A DNA stretch of 64,000 nt. Source: Perognathus longimembris pacificus (lineage: Eukaryota > Chordata > Mammalia > Rodentia > Heteromyidae). Shown here piece after piece: positions 46,805 through 58,462 of the stretch. The position numbers were made by a program, and so were the translations under genes. Where the stretch lies: NCBI RefSeq assembly GCF_023159225.1, contig NC_063170.1, positions 22,181,735 through 22,245,734 of the forward strand. The letters run 5' to 3'. The first letter of the stretch is position 1. Every line of letters begins with the position of its first letter. The notes under the pieces are model-generated. The model searched no databases and was not told the origin of the DNA. It saw nothing but the letters and a program-made list of their open reading frames with translations.

Positions 46805-49735
46805 AACGAATATTGATTTAGCATAATGAAGCCTGAGTAATGTGAAAATGAGCTTTTTCAAGGGGCATGGTAAAGACTTTCCTTTTAGCTGGGTGTAAGA
46901 AGATTCTCATTCTTCTCAGCTAGCTAGGGGAATACCATCAAGAATATAAGCAGGCCAGCAGGAATGACTGTCACCAAATGATAACCATGGTCCAAATGGC
47001 TTGTGTTTAAAGATTTTGAGCCTCATTTTTAGTCATAGAATAGCTACTAATTTGTTTGATGTTATCCCAAACTGGCTCAATATCTTTACAGTTTCAATAT
47101 ATTTTGCATTGGAATCACTGGTAATGAATACTAAAATATAACTATACTTACAACCATTTATAGATGACAACATAATTATATTAAGACATTTCAAGTGGGT
47201 TATTGTAGTATTTAATGTGCCGTATTTTATGGTAGACTAACTCTCAGTCTCCGCATATCAGATTGCTTTCACTGGAAATGAAGATTAATTTACTTAAGTC
47301 CTGATTTTTATCAGGACCCTTCATGTTTTCATTTTTGTCAGACCTTTTCTCCTCCTTTAAGTATAATTCTCAGCCTTTTAGATACCCGTGTATTTACATA
47401 TCAAGGTGTCTGAAGGTTTTACATCTGTGTTAGTGTCTCCATATCTAACCTGGTAAGGAGAAAATCAAGTAAATAGTGCTGGGAGTGGATAGCAGAAAAG
47501 TAAGTATTTGAACAAGATGTCAAACTGATGTTCCATGGGAACCTAGCTCGTTTTATGGTAACTAGTAGTTATTAAATCATTACAATCAATAGGCAAACCC
47601 TGTAGAAATGAAAAATGAGTTGTGATTTCATGGAAATTCAGATGACTCTGACTCAGTGAGTGCTAGCTAGCTCTTAGTGCATAGAACAGGAAAAAGTGAA
47701 ATGAAATAGAAAATATAAATACCTCTTAAGAAGATGAAGCTAGGGCTCTAAAATACAAATTATTATTTTATTTATTTTTTCCTGGGAATTTGCCTAAGGG
47801 TCGGAGACAAATGCCCTCAGTTACTTTTCTTTGTTGTGTCCTGTTTGCTTTGCAAACTACCTGTGATGTTACTCTTCTATAATCGCCCATCCCGGGCCCC
47901 TTTTCTTGTCAAGAAATACAGAAAGGTGAAAGCTAAATTCTCCAACCATTAATTTTATTTGTACATTTTTTAAGTCAGTGGAGTATCCACCAAATTACTT
48001 CTGCCTTCCAGAAAAAAATGGAAATTTTTTATTTTTAAAAGAAAGCATATTCTCTCCAGAAAATACGTAGGTTATTTATGAGCTTATTCTGGAGTGAAAA
48101 AGAAAATACATTATAATCAACACTTTGAAGCTGAGGGTTCATTTTACAGCTTATGCAGAACTATTTATGTGAATTAAATTTAAGAAATACATAGATTAAA
48201 TGAAGCTTTTCTGAGGAAATTAGTTTTGGATACTATGCCCATATCTATTTTTTTCCTCCCCTTGAAAAAAATGAGCCTGCCTCTCTTCTCCTTTAGGGAA
48301 AAATTATTTATATAAAATATTTTTAAATCATGCAAGTCATTGCCTGGGGTTGGTTAAAGCATTTAGTTTTGAAAAGGAGAATGTACCCTGTTTTAAAAAT
48401 CCTTCTAGTATTTATATCTATTAAGATAAACAGTTTACTCTGATACGGTGCATACCAATCTATTTAGTTAATTTTTTTTCCAGAATTCATTTTACTGTGT
48501 TTCATCTGACCTTCTATGATAACTTAATATAGGAACAAATTAGCATATCATTCTATTTTCCATGTGACCTGAGGTAGTTGGAGAATTGCATCTCTACTCT
48601 GAGTGGGTAGTTGGGCAGCCTTCAGTATTTGCAAGTGTTCAGTGCCTCTTGTTTGAGTTCTTGGTATGTAAGTGTTTTGTAGTGGGCAGCTAGAGCAAAC
48701 CTCCACCCCACTGCTAAGTTATTTGAAGGCCTCTTAGAGGTAGCATTTGTAATTAGTGCACAGAAATGATAAGATGGGGCAAAGTGAGGCAGAGTCAACG
48801 CAGTGCAGATAGGAGTGGAGGTGACTAACTGTGACTACTAAAAGATGCTTTGCTCATTTATATTCAGTCATTGGTCTTTGAAATTTCCTGTTATCTGTTC
48901 TAGACTCCATGCAAAGGATGTAGGAGAATCAAGTGTCCCCAGTTATCGACTACAGTATGTTTCCAATTAAAGTCCCCAGCTGTCATGTGGCAGGTCAAGT
49001 TCCTCTCCATCACCAGCTTCATTGAAAATGCTTGATGTTACAGACAACTGCTGAGCAGTGTTGTCTCTAACCCCAGTATAGGAAAACAAATGCATTTTAT
49101 ATGCTTACTCTTTTTTTTCTAAAATGCTTTTATTTAATGCATATTAATGCATTTGAATTCATCTTGGAAAAGAGGATTTTGAAATCTATCATACAATTCT
49201 AGTAATCAGACATCATTAAAGTGGGTTAAAATCAGTTTCTAATATGATCTGTTATATTTATGGAAGAAAAAGATTCAACAAGTATCTATGTGTATACTTT
49301 AGTCCCCCTGGAATAGAATATTTCCTCCTGGAACAATGAATTAAAGCAGTACAGACAGTAGAAAAAGTTCCTTTAACTGGCAGAGCCTTTGCTGTCCGAG
49401 GAAGCTGACATCCTGGTCTCCTGAAGAGCTCCTACCTTGGGTGGACCCGGAGTTGACTGACTCCCTCCTCATTGGGGAATTCTTTGTAGCAGTTAAGGGA
49501 AGGAAAGCAGACTCCCAGCCTGTTAATGTGAACTCTGAAAGGTGTGTGTCCAGTCAGAGGTTGCCCCTAGTGGGAATTGGGGAGATTCACAGATGCCTGA
49601 GATGCTTACAGAAACTGCCAGGAGTTATTGGGTAGGCAGCCCACTTTGTACATCATCTACTTCCACAGTTCTTACAAAGAATCCAAGTGCCCTGATGAGT
49701 TGTGCAGTTTAGATCTCAGTATTGCAAAGACAATT
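46805..49735. other. AT-rich unique DNA
   Basis: No SINE, ORF or RNA gene recognised apart from the candidate CRNDE exon region at 48845-48965. Confidence 0.5.
48845..48965 (+). ncRNA. CRNDE: Candidate distal exon region of the CRNDE-like transcript
   Basis: Positions 48861-48882 differ by about two bases from a human CRNDE transcript segment that I recall (ATATTCAG...GGTCTTTGA type). A second, weaker resemblance lies about 80 nt further on (48935-48960). An acceptor-like TCTGTTCTAG ends at 48902. Exon limits are not resolved. This is recall-based similarity and needs alignment. Confidence 0.35.
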
Positions 49736-49739
49736 TAGT

Positions 49740-50460
49740 AGGCTACAATGTTATCCTTTGAGGTTTTATTTTATGTTTTGAAATAATTATAAATTCACAT
49801 GCAGTTGCATGGAATAACAAAGAGAGGTCCTTGAGCTATTTTGCAATATATAGTTTACTATCAAGGCCCCAGTTTTTTTTCTTCAAAAATATATTTATTG
49901 TTTGGCACCTCCTTACTTCTAAGGTAACTTTGAACTGATTTACAGAAAAAGAAATGTAAGTAATTGAACTCACTTGAGTAGGATAAAAAGGTAAAGCTCA
50001 GGTCAAATACAAAAATGAAAAACCTAAGCTAATAATAGCTATTACAGTAGTGAGTTCCCACACAATCAAACTGGAAAACTGTAGAGAGGGATTTAACTTT
50101 GAAAGGCCTAGGTTTTGATCGGGAGCACTTCTATCACCAGGAGGAGCCTCCTGTTGCCCTCCTTTCACATGTCTACTTTCCCAGCCTTGTGCCCTCCACA
50201 GCCCTCTCTGATTTTGCCCTGTGGACTGTTATAGAAGTGGAGTCATGATTGGCTGCTTTTGTGCCTCTCTGTCTTCTGGAAGCTCAGTAGTCAGCACTGG
50301 TTCTAGGTTTCAACTATTACAAATAAAACTGCAAACACTCATGAAGCACATTTTTTGAATCCCAAGTTTTCATTTTCCTGGGACAAATGCCCAGGAGGGA
50401 AATTATGGGTCATATGTTAATTACATGGAGTATTTCTTTTTAAGACTAGAATTGATTAGA
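49740..50460 (-). mobile_element. Old L1 3' fragment (antisense)
   Basis: The plus strand shows the usual antisense L1 motifs in degraded form: TTTGAAATAATTATAAATTCACATGCAGTTGC, GGCTGCTTTTGTGCCTC, ACTATTACAAATAAAACTGC, GGACAAATGCCCAGGAGGGAAATTATGGGTCATA. It is ancient and interrupted. Confidence 0.5.
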
Positions 50461-50534
50461 GGTAAAGGGTAACATGGAGGGCAAAACACTACATTTTGCA
50501 TTACCTAGATTTGTTTCTGCTTTTAAGTGTTCTG

Positions 50535-50615
50535 CTTCTGTTTCTTTTATTATGGTAGTGAGGGGTTGGACCTGGGACTTGTACCACCACCGAGCCACAC
50601 CTCCAGCTCTGCTTA
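50535..50615 (-). mobile_element. ID-type SINE, degraded
   Basis: Antisense ID fragment (GGTTGGACCTGGGACTTGTACC..CGAGCCACACCTCCAGC). It marks the right-hand end of the SINE-free interval. Confidence 0.5.
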
Positions 50616-50944
50616 TGATTTTAAATATGCAGATTATCTTGAATCACTTATAGTCAGATATAAGAAAATAATTTTCAGAATCTGGATTTTGTTACTTTAG
50701 AGAAACACTGTTGAAAAAAATTACTTCTTGATGGTCAATAACTGTGTAAACAAAAACAGGCAGCAATATACTCTAAAGCTTTTAGGTTATTTGAGGAAAT
50801 ATGTGGCCAGTTTTCCAAGTTTAATAGAGACTTGACATCCACTGTATGGGAAAAGTTAACCTGTATTGTGATCATTTCTGTACCAATAGACTCTAGCTTT
50901 TGTCACTACCATCTTGCTGAAGTTTTTCTTCTTTTTTTCTATTT

Positions 50945-51280
50945 TATTTTTGGCAGTATTAGGGTTTGAACGCAGGCTCTTGCTCACTAGACTGGTGCTG
51001 TACTGCTGAGCCATGCCTCTGGCTCTGCTTTTCACTGGTTATTTTTAGGATAGGATCTCAGTTCCAGTCTGGCACGCACCTGAGCCATGATCCATCTATT
51101 TTAGGCCTCGTATTGTTTCTGGGATCATAGCCACATGCCACTGTGTTCAGCTTTCCTCTGTTGAGAGAGTGTAGGGGAATTTCTGCCAAACTGGCCTGGA
51201 ACTCCATTCCTCCCATTTTCAGTCTCCCATGTAAACTGGAATGACAGGTGCATGCCACTGCCCCCAGCCTGGGGTCCAGA
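50945..51280 (-). mobile_element. B1-dID-type SINE plus an extra B1-like arm
   Basis: The plus strand shows an antisense ID (GGTTTGAACGCAGGCTCTTGC..GCTGAGCCATGCC) at 50955-51025. Two antisense B1-like arms follow (near 51050-51160 and 51185-51275), the last ending GACAGGTGCATGCCACTGCCC. It is diverged. Confidence 0.55.
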
Positions 51281-51429
51281 ATAGGTCTCAAGACTTTTCT
51301 GCCCACTTTGGCCTTGAATTGTAGTGTAAGCTAAGTTTTTATAGTCTCTTTTTTTCCTTTTCCTTTCCTCTCCTTTCTTTTTCTCTGTTTCCTTTTACCT
51401 TTACTTTCTTTCTTCCCTTTTCTCTCTTT

Positions 51430-51985
51430 CGTTCTGGAGTTACTGGTGTGGGAACTCTGGCTTTGGTACTTGCTAGGAAGATACTCTACCACTTGAGTCA
51501 TGTCCCCAGCCATTTTTTTAACTTTAGTTATTTTTCATATAGGATCTTGGGCTGAGAATATGGCTTAGTGGCAAGAGTGCTTGCCTCCTATACATGAAGC
51601 CCTAGGTTTGATTCCTCAGCACCACATATATAGGAAAAGCCGGAAGTGGCCTTGTGGCGCCGGAAGTGGCCTTGTGGCTCAAGTGGCAGAGTGCTAGCCT
51701 TGAGCAAAAAGAAGCTCAAGGACAGTGCTCAGGCCCTGAGTTCAAGCCCCAGGACTGGCCAAAAAACAAAACAATCCCTACTTCATATAGGATCTTTCAC
51801 TTCTCTTCCTAGAGGGACCTTGAACTTTGATCCTCCTAGCTCTGTAGTTGGGATTGCAGGTGTAGGCCAATGCACCTGGTTTGTTGAGATGAAGTCTAGC
51901 TAAGTGTTTTGTCCTGGTTGGCCTCAACCTACAGTCTACCCAATATTAATCTTCTAAATAGCTGAGATTATGTGTATGAAACTGT
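51430..51985 (-). mobile_element. Old B1-dID-type SINE interrupted by the 51549 insertion
   Basis: An antisense ID arm (51440-51515, ..CTACCACTTGAGTCATGTCCCCAGCC) and antisense B1-like arm (51810-51890, GATCCTCC..GGGATTGCAGGTGTAGGCC) are separated by the younger element and its duplicated target. Confidence 0.55.
51549..51781 (+). mobile_element. IDL-Geo-like dimeric SINE with internal duplication
   Basis: It has the same ID-like plus right-monomer structure as the copy at 2716. A perfect 15-bp target-site duplication TTCATATAGGATCTT lies at 51534-51548 and 51782-51796. A 20-bp segment beginning GCCGGAAGTGGCC is tandemly duplicated at 51640-51679. The insertion splits an older B1-dID element. 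Confidence 0.85.
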
Positions 51986-52237
51986 CCCTGGAAACTTTTC
52001 TTATAGAATTATCTCATGTGCACTATGCTCAGTTCATTGTTACTATAGAAAATGCTCATTTAATTCAACTATATGCACTTTCCTGGAAAAAAGAAACAAA
52101 AGCATTTATTTTTCTTATACATAGCCCATAAAAAAGAAAGAAAAAACATAATATTTTTTTATTACACATGGCCATAAAATGAGGCATTCTTCTTTTAAAA
52201 AAAGTAACCTGTTTTTCTTTATTTTAATTATGTGGGT

Positions 52238-52325
52238 TTGTGGGCTGGAGGTATAGCTCTATCCAATAGTAGGATGTTTGCCTAGCATGTGCGAGGCCCT
52301 GAGCTTGATCCTCAGCTCTGCAAGG
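52238..52325 (+). mobile_element. ID-type SINE
   Basis: GGGCTGGAGGTATAGC..TTTGCCTAGCATGTGCGAGG..CTTGATCCTCAGC, sense strand, with a TTAA-rich tail. Confidence 0.7.
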
Positions 52326-53672
52326 TAATTAATTAACTAATTAAACAATGCATCTGTGGGTTTGAGTGAAAATCAAATGAGTACTTTCTCATGAAGGCAG
52401 GTTTTGGAAGAATCCTTTAGGTTATGAGATTCAGTATATTTTGCTCCTTTTATGTATGATAAAAAGGAATAAGATAGTTTGGAATAATAAGATACTTTTC
52501 TGGCATCTTATAGGCCCAGTCTATAGGACTATAATGCTTTTTCATTTATTTAGTTTTTTTATTATTAAAAAAAGAACTTCAGTAGTAAAAGAACCTTTAA
52601 ATCCTGTTGGAAGAACTTTGAAATTAAAACTACATAGGTTAAAAGACCATATTCATAAGGCTAAACATAGTGCTGGGGGCTTTACTAAAAAATTTCTTTG
52701 AGCAAGTGATGAAAATGCAAATATTGCTGCACAGTGTCCTACAAGTGTATGGATAGCAAGAGAGAAGTAAGAGCCCTTGTTAATGTACGTCCCATTCTAG
52801 GGACTCTGAGGTTGCCTACTGACAAGAATTTGGAAAACCAAAGGAATTTCTACAAGTTTTCTTGTGATTTATATCAATCATAGATTGAGTCAATGTGGTT
52901 ATAAAAGACATGAAAGTTAAGATTCTCGTGATTTGATATGCAAGTATATCGATTCCCATATCATCAGCTACTACCCCTCCATGAGGTCAAAATGAACTGT
53001 TTTATAACAAGGCTGCTGCATTAAGCCACTGACTTAACAATTCTCAGTGTATATAATGACAAAGCACTGTGGAATCATCTTGTCATACTGTTTATGTAGC
53101 AGTTAAAAAAAATGAAAGGGAAAGAAAACAGTGCAATTTTAGACCATTTTTTTTAAACTTACAAATAGTGTAAATCATAGGTTGGGTAGCAGTAGACTTC
53201 CTGACTCTGAAGTGATTGCTGTAGGCTCTGTGTATTCTTTTAAAACACCAGAGACTTTATAATTTTGTCTATAATTGTTTATGTATATTTTGGCCACAGA
53301 ATGTTTTTAGAACAACCTATTGCTAAATTACTTTAACCCATTTGCCATCTTTCAACTTTATGTATAAATATACTACAGTATATTTAGTGTACTGGTAGAC
53401 TATTTTTTTCCAGGACCCTTCTTATTCAAACCTTCTTCAAACTCAGTGCATAAAAATAGCAGACAGACCATTCCGGCTTATGGGCTTTTAAAAGTGGACA
53501 TTTGTTTCTCAGATGAGGAAACAGAGTCCCAAGAAGGTGAACTGTTTCCTCTTTGGTAAGTGACTTGACCCTAACTCCAAGCCAATACTGCCAGCTGGAG
53601 AGGCTCTGTCTTAGCTGCAGGAAATTCACTTTGCACATGTTTGTACCACAGTGCTTTATTTCTGTTTTTGTT

Positions 53673-53684
53673 TGTGTGTGTGTG

Positions 53685-53727
<43 letters not shown>
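53673..53727 (+). repeat. (GT)n-(GTT)n microsatellite
   Basis: A short GT run is followed by about 14 GTT units, adjoining an antisense ID element. Confidence 0.95.
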
Positions 53728-53728
<1 letters not shown>

Positions 53729-53736
53729 GCTTTTGG

Positions 53737-53815
53737 GGTTCTGGAATTTCAACTTGGGGCCTTGCATTTGCTAGGCTGGCTAGAGACCACTGAGCCTCAC
53801 CTCTAGACCTAAGGC
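53737..53815 (-). mobile_element. ID-type SINE next to a (GTT)n tract
   Basis: Antisense ID copy (TTGGGGCCTTGCATTTGCTAGG..CACTGAGCCTCACCTC). The GTT repeat at 53673-53727 corresponds to its expanded A-rich (AAC) tail. Confidence 0.6.
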
Positions 53816-55672
53816 CCCACTCTCTCTCATGCTTATTGTGTAAACAGTGAGAATAAATATCCAGTGGCTAGTCACTAACTTGTAGTCACATTTGTGGCAC
53901 CAAATTTAAGTGTGGGTACAAGTAGCAGGCCTGAATATATCTAACTCAGAACTGGATTTCAGCCAATATAATATTCCTTTTGCCCATTGTTATTTGTGCA
54001 TACCTACTGTGTTCTTATATTATGATAAGTCCAGAAAATCAACTTTGAAGACACCTTCTGATTCTGAATAATGGAGCCAGGGGATAAAATGGTGATTAGA
54101 AGGCAGTATTCGCCCTTGCCTTGCTGTGCTACTGCCCAGAGCTTAGCGTCTCTCCTGTGGAGACAGCTGTAAATAGACCACTTCAGCTCAGCAAGGCCAG
54201 GCACCAGGAAGCTCAGGAGTGCAGTCCTTGGCCCAACCTCGTGAAGAGTGGGAGCGGTCAAGGAATACTTCCTGGAGGAGAAGGGAAGGGGTCATTGGGT
54301 TAAGCCCTGAAGGGAAGGGGAAGAGGGCTCCAGGCCAGGGGAGCATGTCAAGTTTGGGAGCTTCTGAGAGGTTCCTCTTGGGCGGAATGTAAGGTGAGTT
54401 TGCAGAGCTGGAAAAAAAGAGAAGGGTAGGCAAGGTGGGAAGGGGGAAAGGAGGGGGCTGCATGTACCTGGCTGAAGAGCTTGGACTTCATCTTGCAAAG
54501 TGTTTACCTGACCAGGTCTGCTTTAAAACTATCCATTTGCCCTTGATAAGGGAAAGGGAGTGCATTGAAAGCAAGGAAGTTGCGTGTTGAGAAACTGCTT
54601 AGGGTTTTGTAAGATAGTTTTGTAAGTCTAGGAGAGGTAATAGGAAAAGATGTGCCCAGATGGACAGCAGACACTCAGGGGCTAGAAAAACAAGGACTTA
54701 GTGATAGATTCCGGTCAGAGAAGAAAGTGATCTCCTAAGGCATCCCGAGGATGCAGGGATAAGGTGTGATGGTGATGTTTGGAGAGAAAACCCACGAGGG
54801 ACAGGTGTGGAAGCCAGGGTCTGCTCAGTGAGTCCTGAAGTTGGTCTCTGCCAATGGTAGAGTATCCCACATGCTGAAAACTCACAATTGGTTCTTTCGT
54901 ATTGATAGTTTTTGTATACTAGTTTTGCCAATCAAGGTGTGAATTTCTCATATACATTTTCATTATTTTTGCTGTTTTTATGCATAATCCAGCTGTAATG
55001 TGTGTACACAAAGTTTCAAGACAAACTGTTTAATCTTTTTGGACAATTTCTACTTAAAGAGGGGATTCAGTGTATGAAGGAATGAAAGAAAAAGAATTCC
55101 TCCAGAATTACGTAGTAGACGTTATTGACTGCCTTCTCAGTTGAGAGCTTGACAGGTAGCACAGGCATATTCCCATGCAGGAGGTGCGATACTATATCAA
55201 CAACAACCAGAACCAGGAGTTATGGCTCATAACTCATGGTGCCAGCTAGGTGCCAGCCTAGCAAATAAGCGTCCTGAGTTGAAACCCTAGTATGCGCCCC
55301 TAAAAAAAGACATAAAGAGAAAGAATAAGGACTTTTACTTTCATTTATTCCTCTGTAACATTCCTTTAAAAATGTAGATCTAAATGTTTGTCCTATGTAA
55401 TTTTTCTTTTCTCTGAAGAATTTTAACATTTCTCATAAGGTCATCTATTGCTTGCATAAAGCCTTTCTAAGAAAGTCTTTATTTCTCCTTTGCATTGTCT
55501 TTTTTTTTAAGTAAATAGATTAAGTTTACAGAAGTGAAAGGAAACAGTGAGACTGTTCAGAGAAGGGCCCCAAAGAGAAGTCCTTATCCTTTACTCTGAA
55601 GGATAATTTTGTAGGGTACAGAATTCAAAGTTGGTTTTTCAACTTTAACATTTTACTTATTTATTTATTTAT

Positions 55673-55920
55673 TATTTTGTACTAGTCCTGGACTTGAACT
55701 CAAGGCCTGGGCATTGTCCTTGAGCTTTTTTTGCTCAAAGCCAGTGCTGTACCACCTGAGCCACAGATTGATCCACTTTTGACTTTTGATGTTTGTGTTT
55801 GCACTTAATTGGATGTAAGCATCTCATAGACTTTTCTGCCTAGTTTGACTTCAAACCATGATTTTCAGATCTCAGTCTCCTGAGAAGCTAGGATTACAGA
55901 TATGAGGTACCAGCACCCAG
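55673..55920 (-). mobile_element. B1-like/Geo-like dimeric SINE
   Basis: Plus strand shows the antisense right arm (GACTTGAACTCAAGGCC..GTACCACCTGAGCCAC) followed by the antisense B1-like arm (GATCTCAGTCTCCTGAGAAGC..GATTACAG). Moderately diverged. Confidence 0.7.
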
Positions 55921-55979
55921 TGAAATTTTAAATTCACTTTTTTCTTGCCTGCATGTTTTCTGAGACGATAATTCCTATC

Positions 55980-56520
55980 TTCGCTTTTTTTTCCATAGGA
56001 TGTTTTGTCTTCTTGTTAGATTTTTATCTTTGGGTTTTGACATCTTTGTAATTTCACTGTGATATGCTTTGGTCTACATTTTTTGTTTGTTTATTTAGTA
56101 TTTATCCTGTGTGGCATTCTCAGAGCTTCTTGGATATGTGGTTTGGGATCTGACATTGATTTTGGGAAATTCTCCTTTGTGGCTTCAGATATTTCTCTGT
56201 TCCTTGCTCTGTTTTTTTCTTGCCCTACTGCACCCCTTGTACGTGCCTTACATCTGGTAGCTGTCCCACAGTTCTTGGGTATTCTAGTCTGCTTTTTGTT
56301 TGGTTTTTCAGTCATTTTTCTCTCTACTTCAGTTTGGGCAGTTTCTTTTGGATATCTTCTGTCTTCAGTGTAATCCACCATCCAAGGTGCCCTTCTTTTC
56401 TGTATGACTTTGGTTCTCACACATTTATTTTTCATTCCTTTGTTTTTAATTGTCCTATCTCCATTCTTCATCTGTCCTCACATGCTACCTACCCTATCCA
56501 TTGGAATTGTTAAGGTTTCA
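55980..56520 (-). mobile_element. Ancient L1/HAL1-type ORF1-region fragment (antisense)
   Basis: The plus strand reads GAGCTTCTTGGATATGTGG, GATTTTGGGAAATTCTC, CAGATATTTCTCTGTTCCTTGC and CATTCCTTTGTTTTTAATTG, a degenerate antisense copy of a mammalian L1 ORF1 region. The hydrophobic plus-strand reading at 56059-56373 is a by-product and not a membrane protein gene. Confidence 0.45.
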
Positions 56521-56524
56521 GTGA

Positions 56525-57525
56525 TTGTCTTAGATGTTTTGTGTTTGTGTAATAGAAAACCACAGACTGACCCATTTCAGAGGAAGATAAAAAAATATAT
56601 TCCCATAGTCCAGAGGCTGACAGTCTAAGATGGCAGTGCTGGTTATGGTACTGGGCCCTTCCATGGCCCAGAAGAGCTTATTCTGTCATGGCAGCATCGA
56701 GGCTTTTGTGACACTTTCCCATTGTCATCCACCTCTGAACACAGTTGCACCAAGGAGGAAGTTTCAAAACCATCCAAGCCATAGCAGTCCTTGTTGCTTT
56801 GTATTTCCAGTCTGGTAATTCCAACACCCTTGCCACATTTGAATTTGGTTCTGATCTACCTCTGTTCAAATTGTTCTTACCTATTTAATAGCTATCAGTA
56901 CACCTTGAGCAGTGTGGTGGCCAGGTGTGGGGAGAGGGATGCACTCCAAACTAATGCAGCATCTCAGGACCATGAACCTGAGACTCCAGTGCCAGAGGCT
57001 GGGTCCTTATCAGTGGTTATGTGGAAGTCAAGAAAGGCCTGCAGTGGGGGGGTTGTCTGCCTTCAGGTTAGTGGAGCTGGATAAAGCCCCATTGAGTTAG
57101 CTCTGTTTGTGTAGTTGCTCTTAATCAGATGAACTAAAATGTTCTGGCATATTTTAAAATCTTATATGGGAAGTTTTCTCCAGATTCATTGTGATAGCCC
57201 AGTAAAACTCTAGGAGATTAACCTAGGAAAAAAAGTAGAGGAGCCTCAGTGACTAGGTTCTCCTGAGATGTCACCTGTCAGATTTGTGCTCATGACATAG
57301 GTCACTGGGGCTCAGGGGTCCCTGGGCAGTGTCTGCTGGGTTGATTGCTGTGCTATCTACCTGTCCGTCTCTCCAGCTTGGAGGTAGCTGTTCCCCTGTG
57401 GCCCTACCTTTGCAGATTTAAGGAAACTCTTCAGTGTTTTGAATCAGTTCAGCTTTTTACTTGGTAGGATGGAGGGGCAGCTTCCAATCTCTATGTGCCA
57501 GACTGGAAACCAGAAATCTATAAAC
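56525..57525. other. Intergenic with a probable old repeat
   Basis: 56545-56780 (..GAAAACCACAGACTG.., AGTCCAGAGGCTG..) has the layout of a common old mammalian repeat of unnamed family. No gene recognised. Confidence 0.35.
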
Positions 57526-57529
57526 ATTT

Positions 57530-57910
57530 TTAGAAGATATGTTTATGACTGAAAACAATAACAACAAAACAGGAGTTGTGACAGATCTTGAACGAACGTC
57601 CTCGAAAGGCTATGAGTGTGTTAAAAGGGTTTGTGCCTGGGGAAATGCCATAGGGAGGTGCTGGAGCACCCATGGGGTAGGGAGAGTAGTATTAGGAGGA
57701 AACACTGCTCCCTGGCTTGTGATATACATGGGTTAGTCCTCCACACCCTCCCACCATAAAGTGAAGTGTGGCTTCTCTACAGCACCAGACCAGGGCCCCA
57801 CTGATCATGCGCCAGAACCTCTCCAACTGTGAGCCAAAGTGAGCCTTCTCTCCTTAGGACTTCATTATCTCTCTCACTTTGTTGTAGTGACAGGGAGCTG
57901 ACGAACACCA
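57530..57910 (+). mobile_element. Possible MLT1-like LTR (ERVL-MaLR relic)
   Basis: The 3' part, ACTGTGAGCCAAAGTGAGCCTTCTC ... TTGTTGTAGTGACAGGGAGCTGACGAACAC (split by divergence), resembles the 3' end of MaLR-type solo LTRs. The upstream portion is weakly similar. No internal coding region is present. Confidence 0.35.
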
Positions 57911-58374
57911 CAGCAGATCAGCAATCAGAAATAAAGCAGAGTCGGGACATGCAGCAGCTGGGCCTCCACTGCAGATGGAAGCAGCATGGGGCCTACAGGA
58001 GATCAGATAGGCCATCCCATTTGTGCAGTGTTCCAAAAGGTGCCCAGGATCTCTCTGCCATGCAAGGTCAATCACCCCCACTCCGCATGACTTCACTCCT
58101 GCTTCTGGTTCCATCCCATTCTAGCACACCCATGACTGACACATCCCAGTCTCTTAGTGCCATTCCCAGGTCCCTTACCACCCACTGGGTGAGGTGGAGC
58201 TGTCCAGTTTCCTTCTCCATCTGCCTCCTCCTCTCCAGTTTCGTGAGTGGACACTGCACTGTCACCTCCATCTGGCCTGCACTTGGGCCACCTCTTCCCC
58301 TCCCAGGACCCTCTCCCCTTTGCCCCCTCTCCCAGCTAAACCCCACATGCCAACAGGTGCTTTTTCTTTCTTTT

Positions 58375-58462
58375 TGCTCAAACTTCTTTTTGATGCTAAG
58401 GATAGAACCTAGACCTTTGCTCATGCTAAGCACACTCTACCACTGTGTTCCACCCACCCAGC
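58375..58462 (-). mobile_element. ID-type SINE
   Basis: Antisense ID copy (GATAGAACCTAGACC..CTCATGCTAAGCACACTCTACC). The 215-codon plus-strand reading at 57829-58476 runs into it and is therefore not a gene. Confidence 0.55.

Larger units (their letters stand above)
52330..55660. other. Intergenic, one unexplained open reading
   Basis: An AT-rich block at 52441-52760 has an 86-codon plus-strand reading with a Lys-rich end and no recognised family. 55195-55310 looks like a degraded sense ID/Geo-like element. The rest shows nothing specific. Confidence 0.4.

Noticed and set aside
56059..56373. 104-codon hydrophobic reading resembling a membrane protein
   Set aside because: It is the antisense of an old L1 ORF1-like region; T-rich DNA yields Phe/Leu-rich translation.
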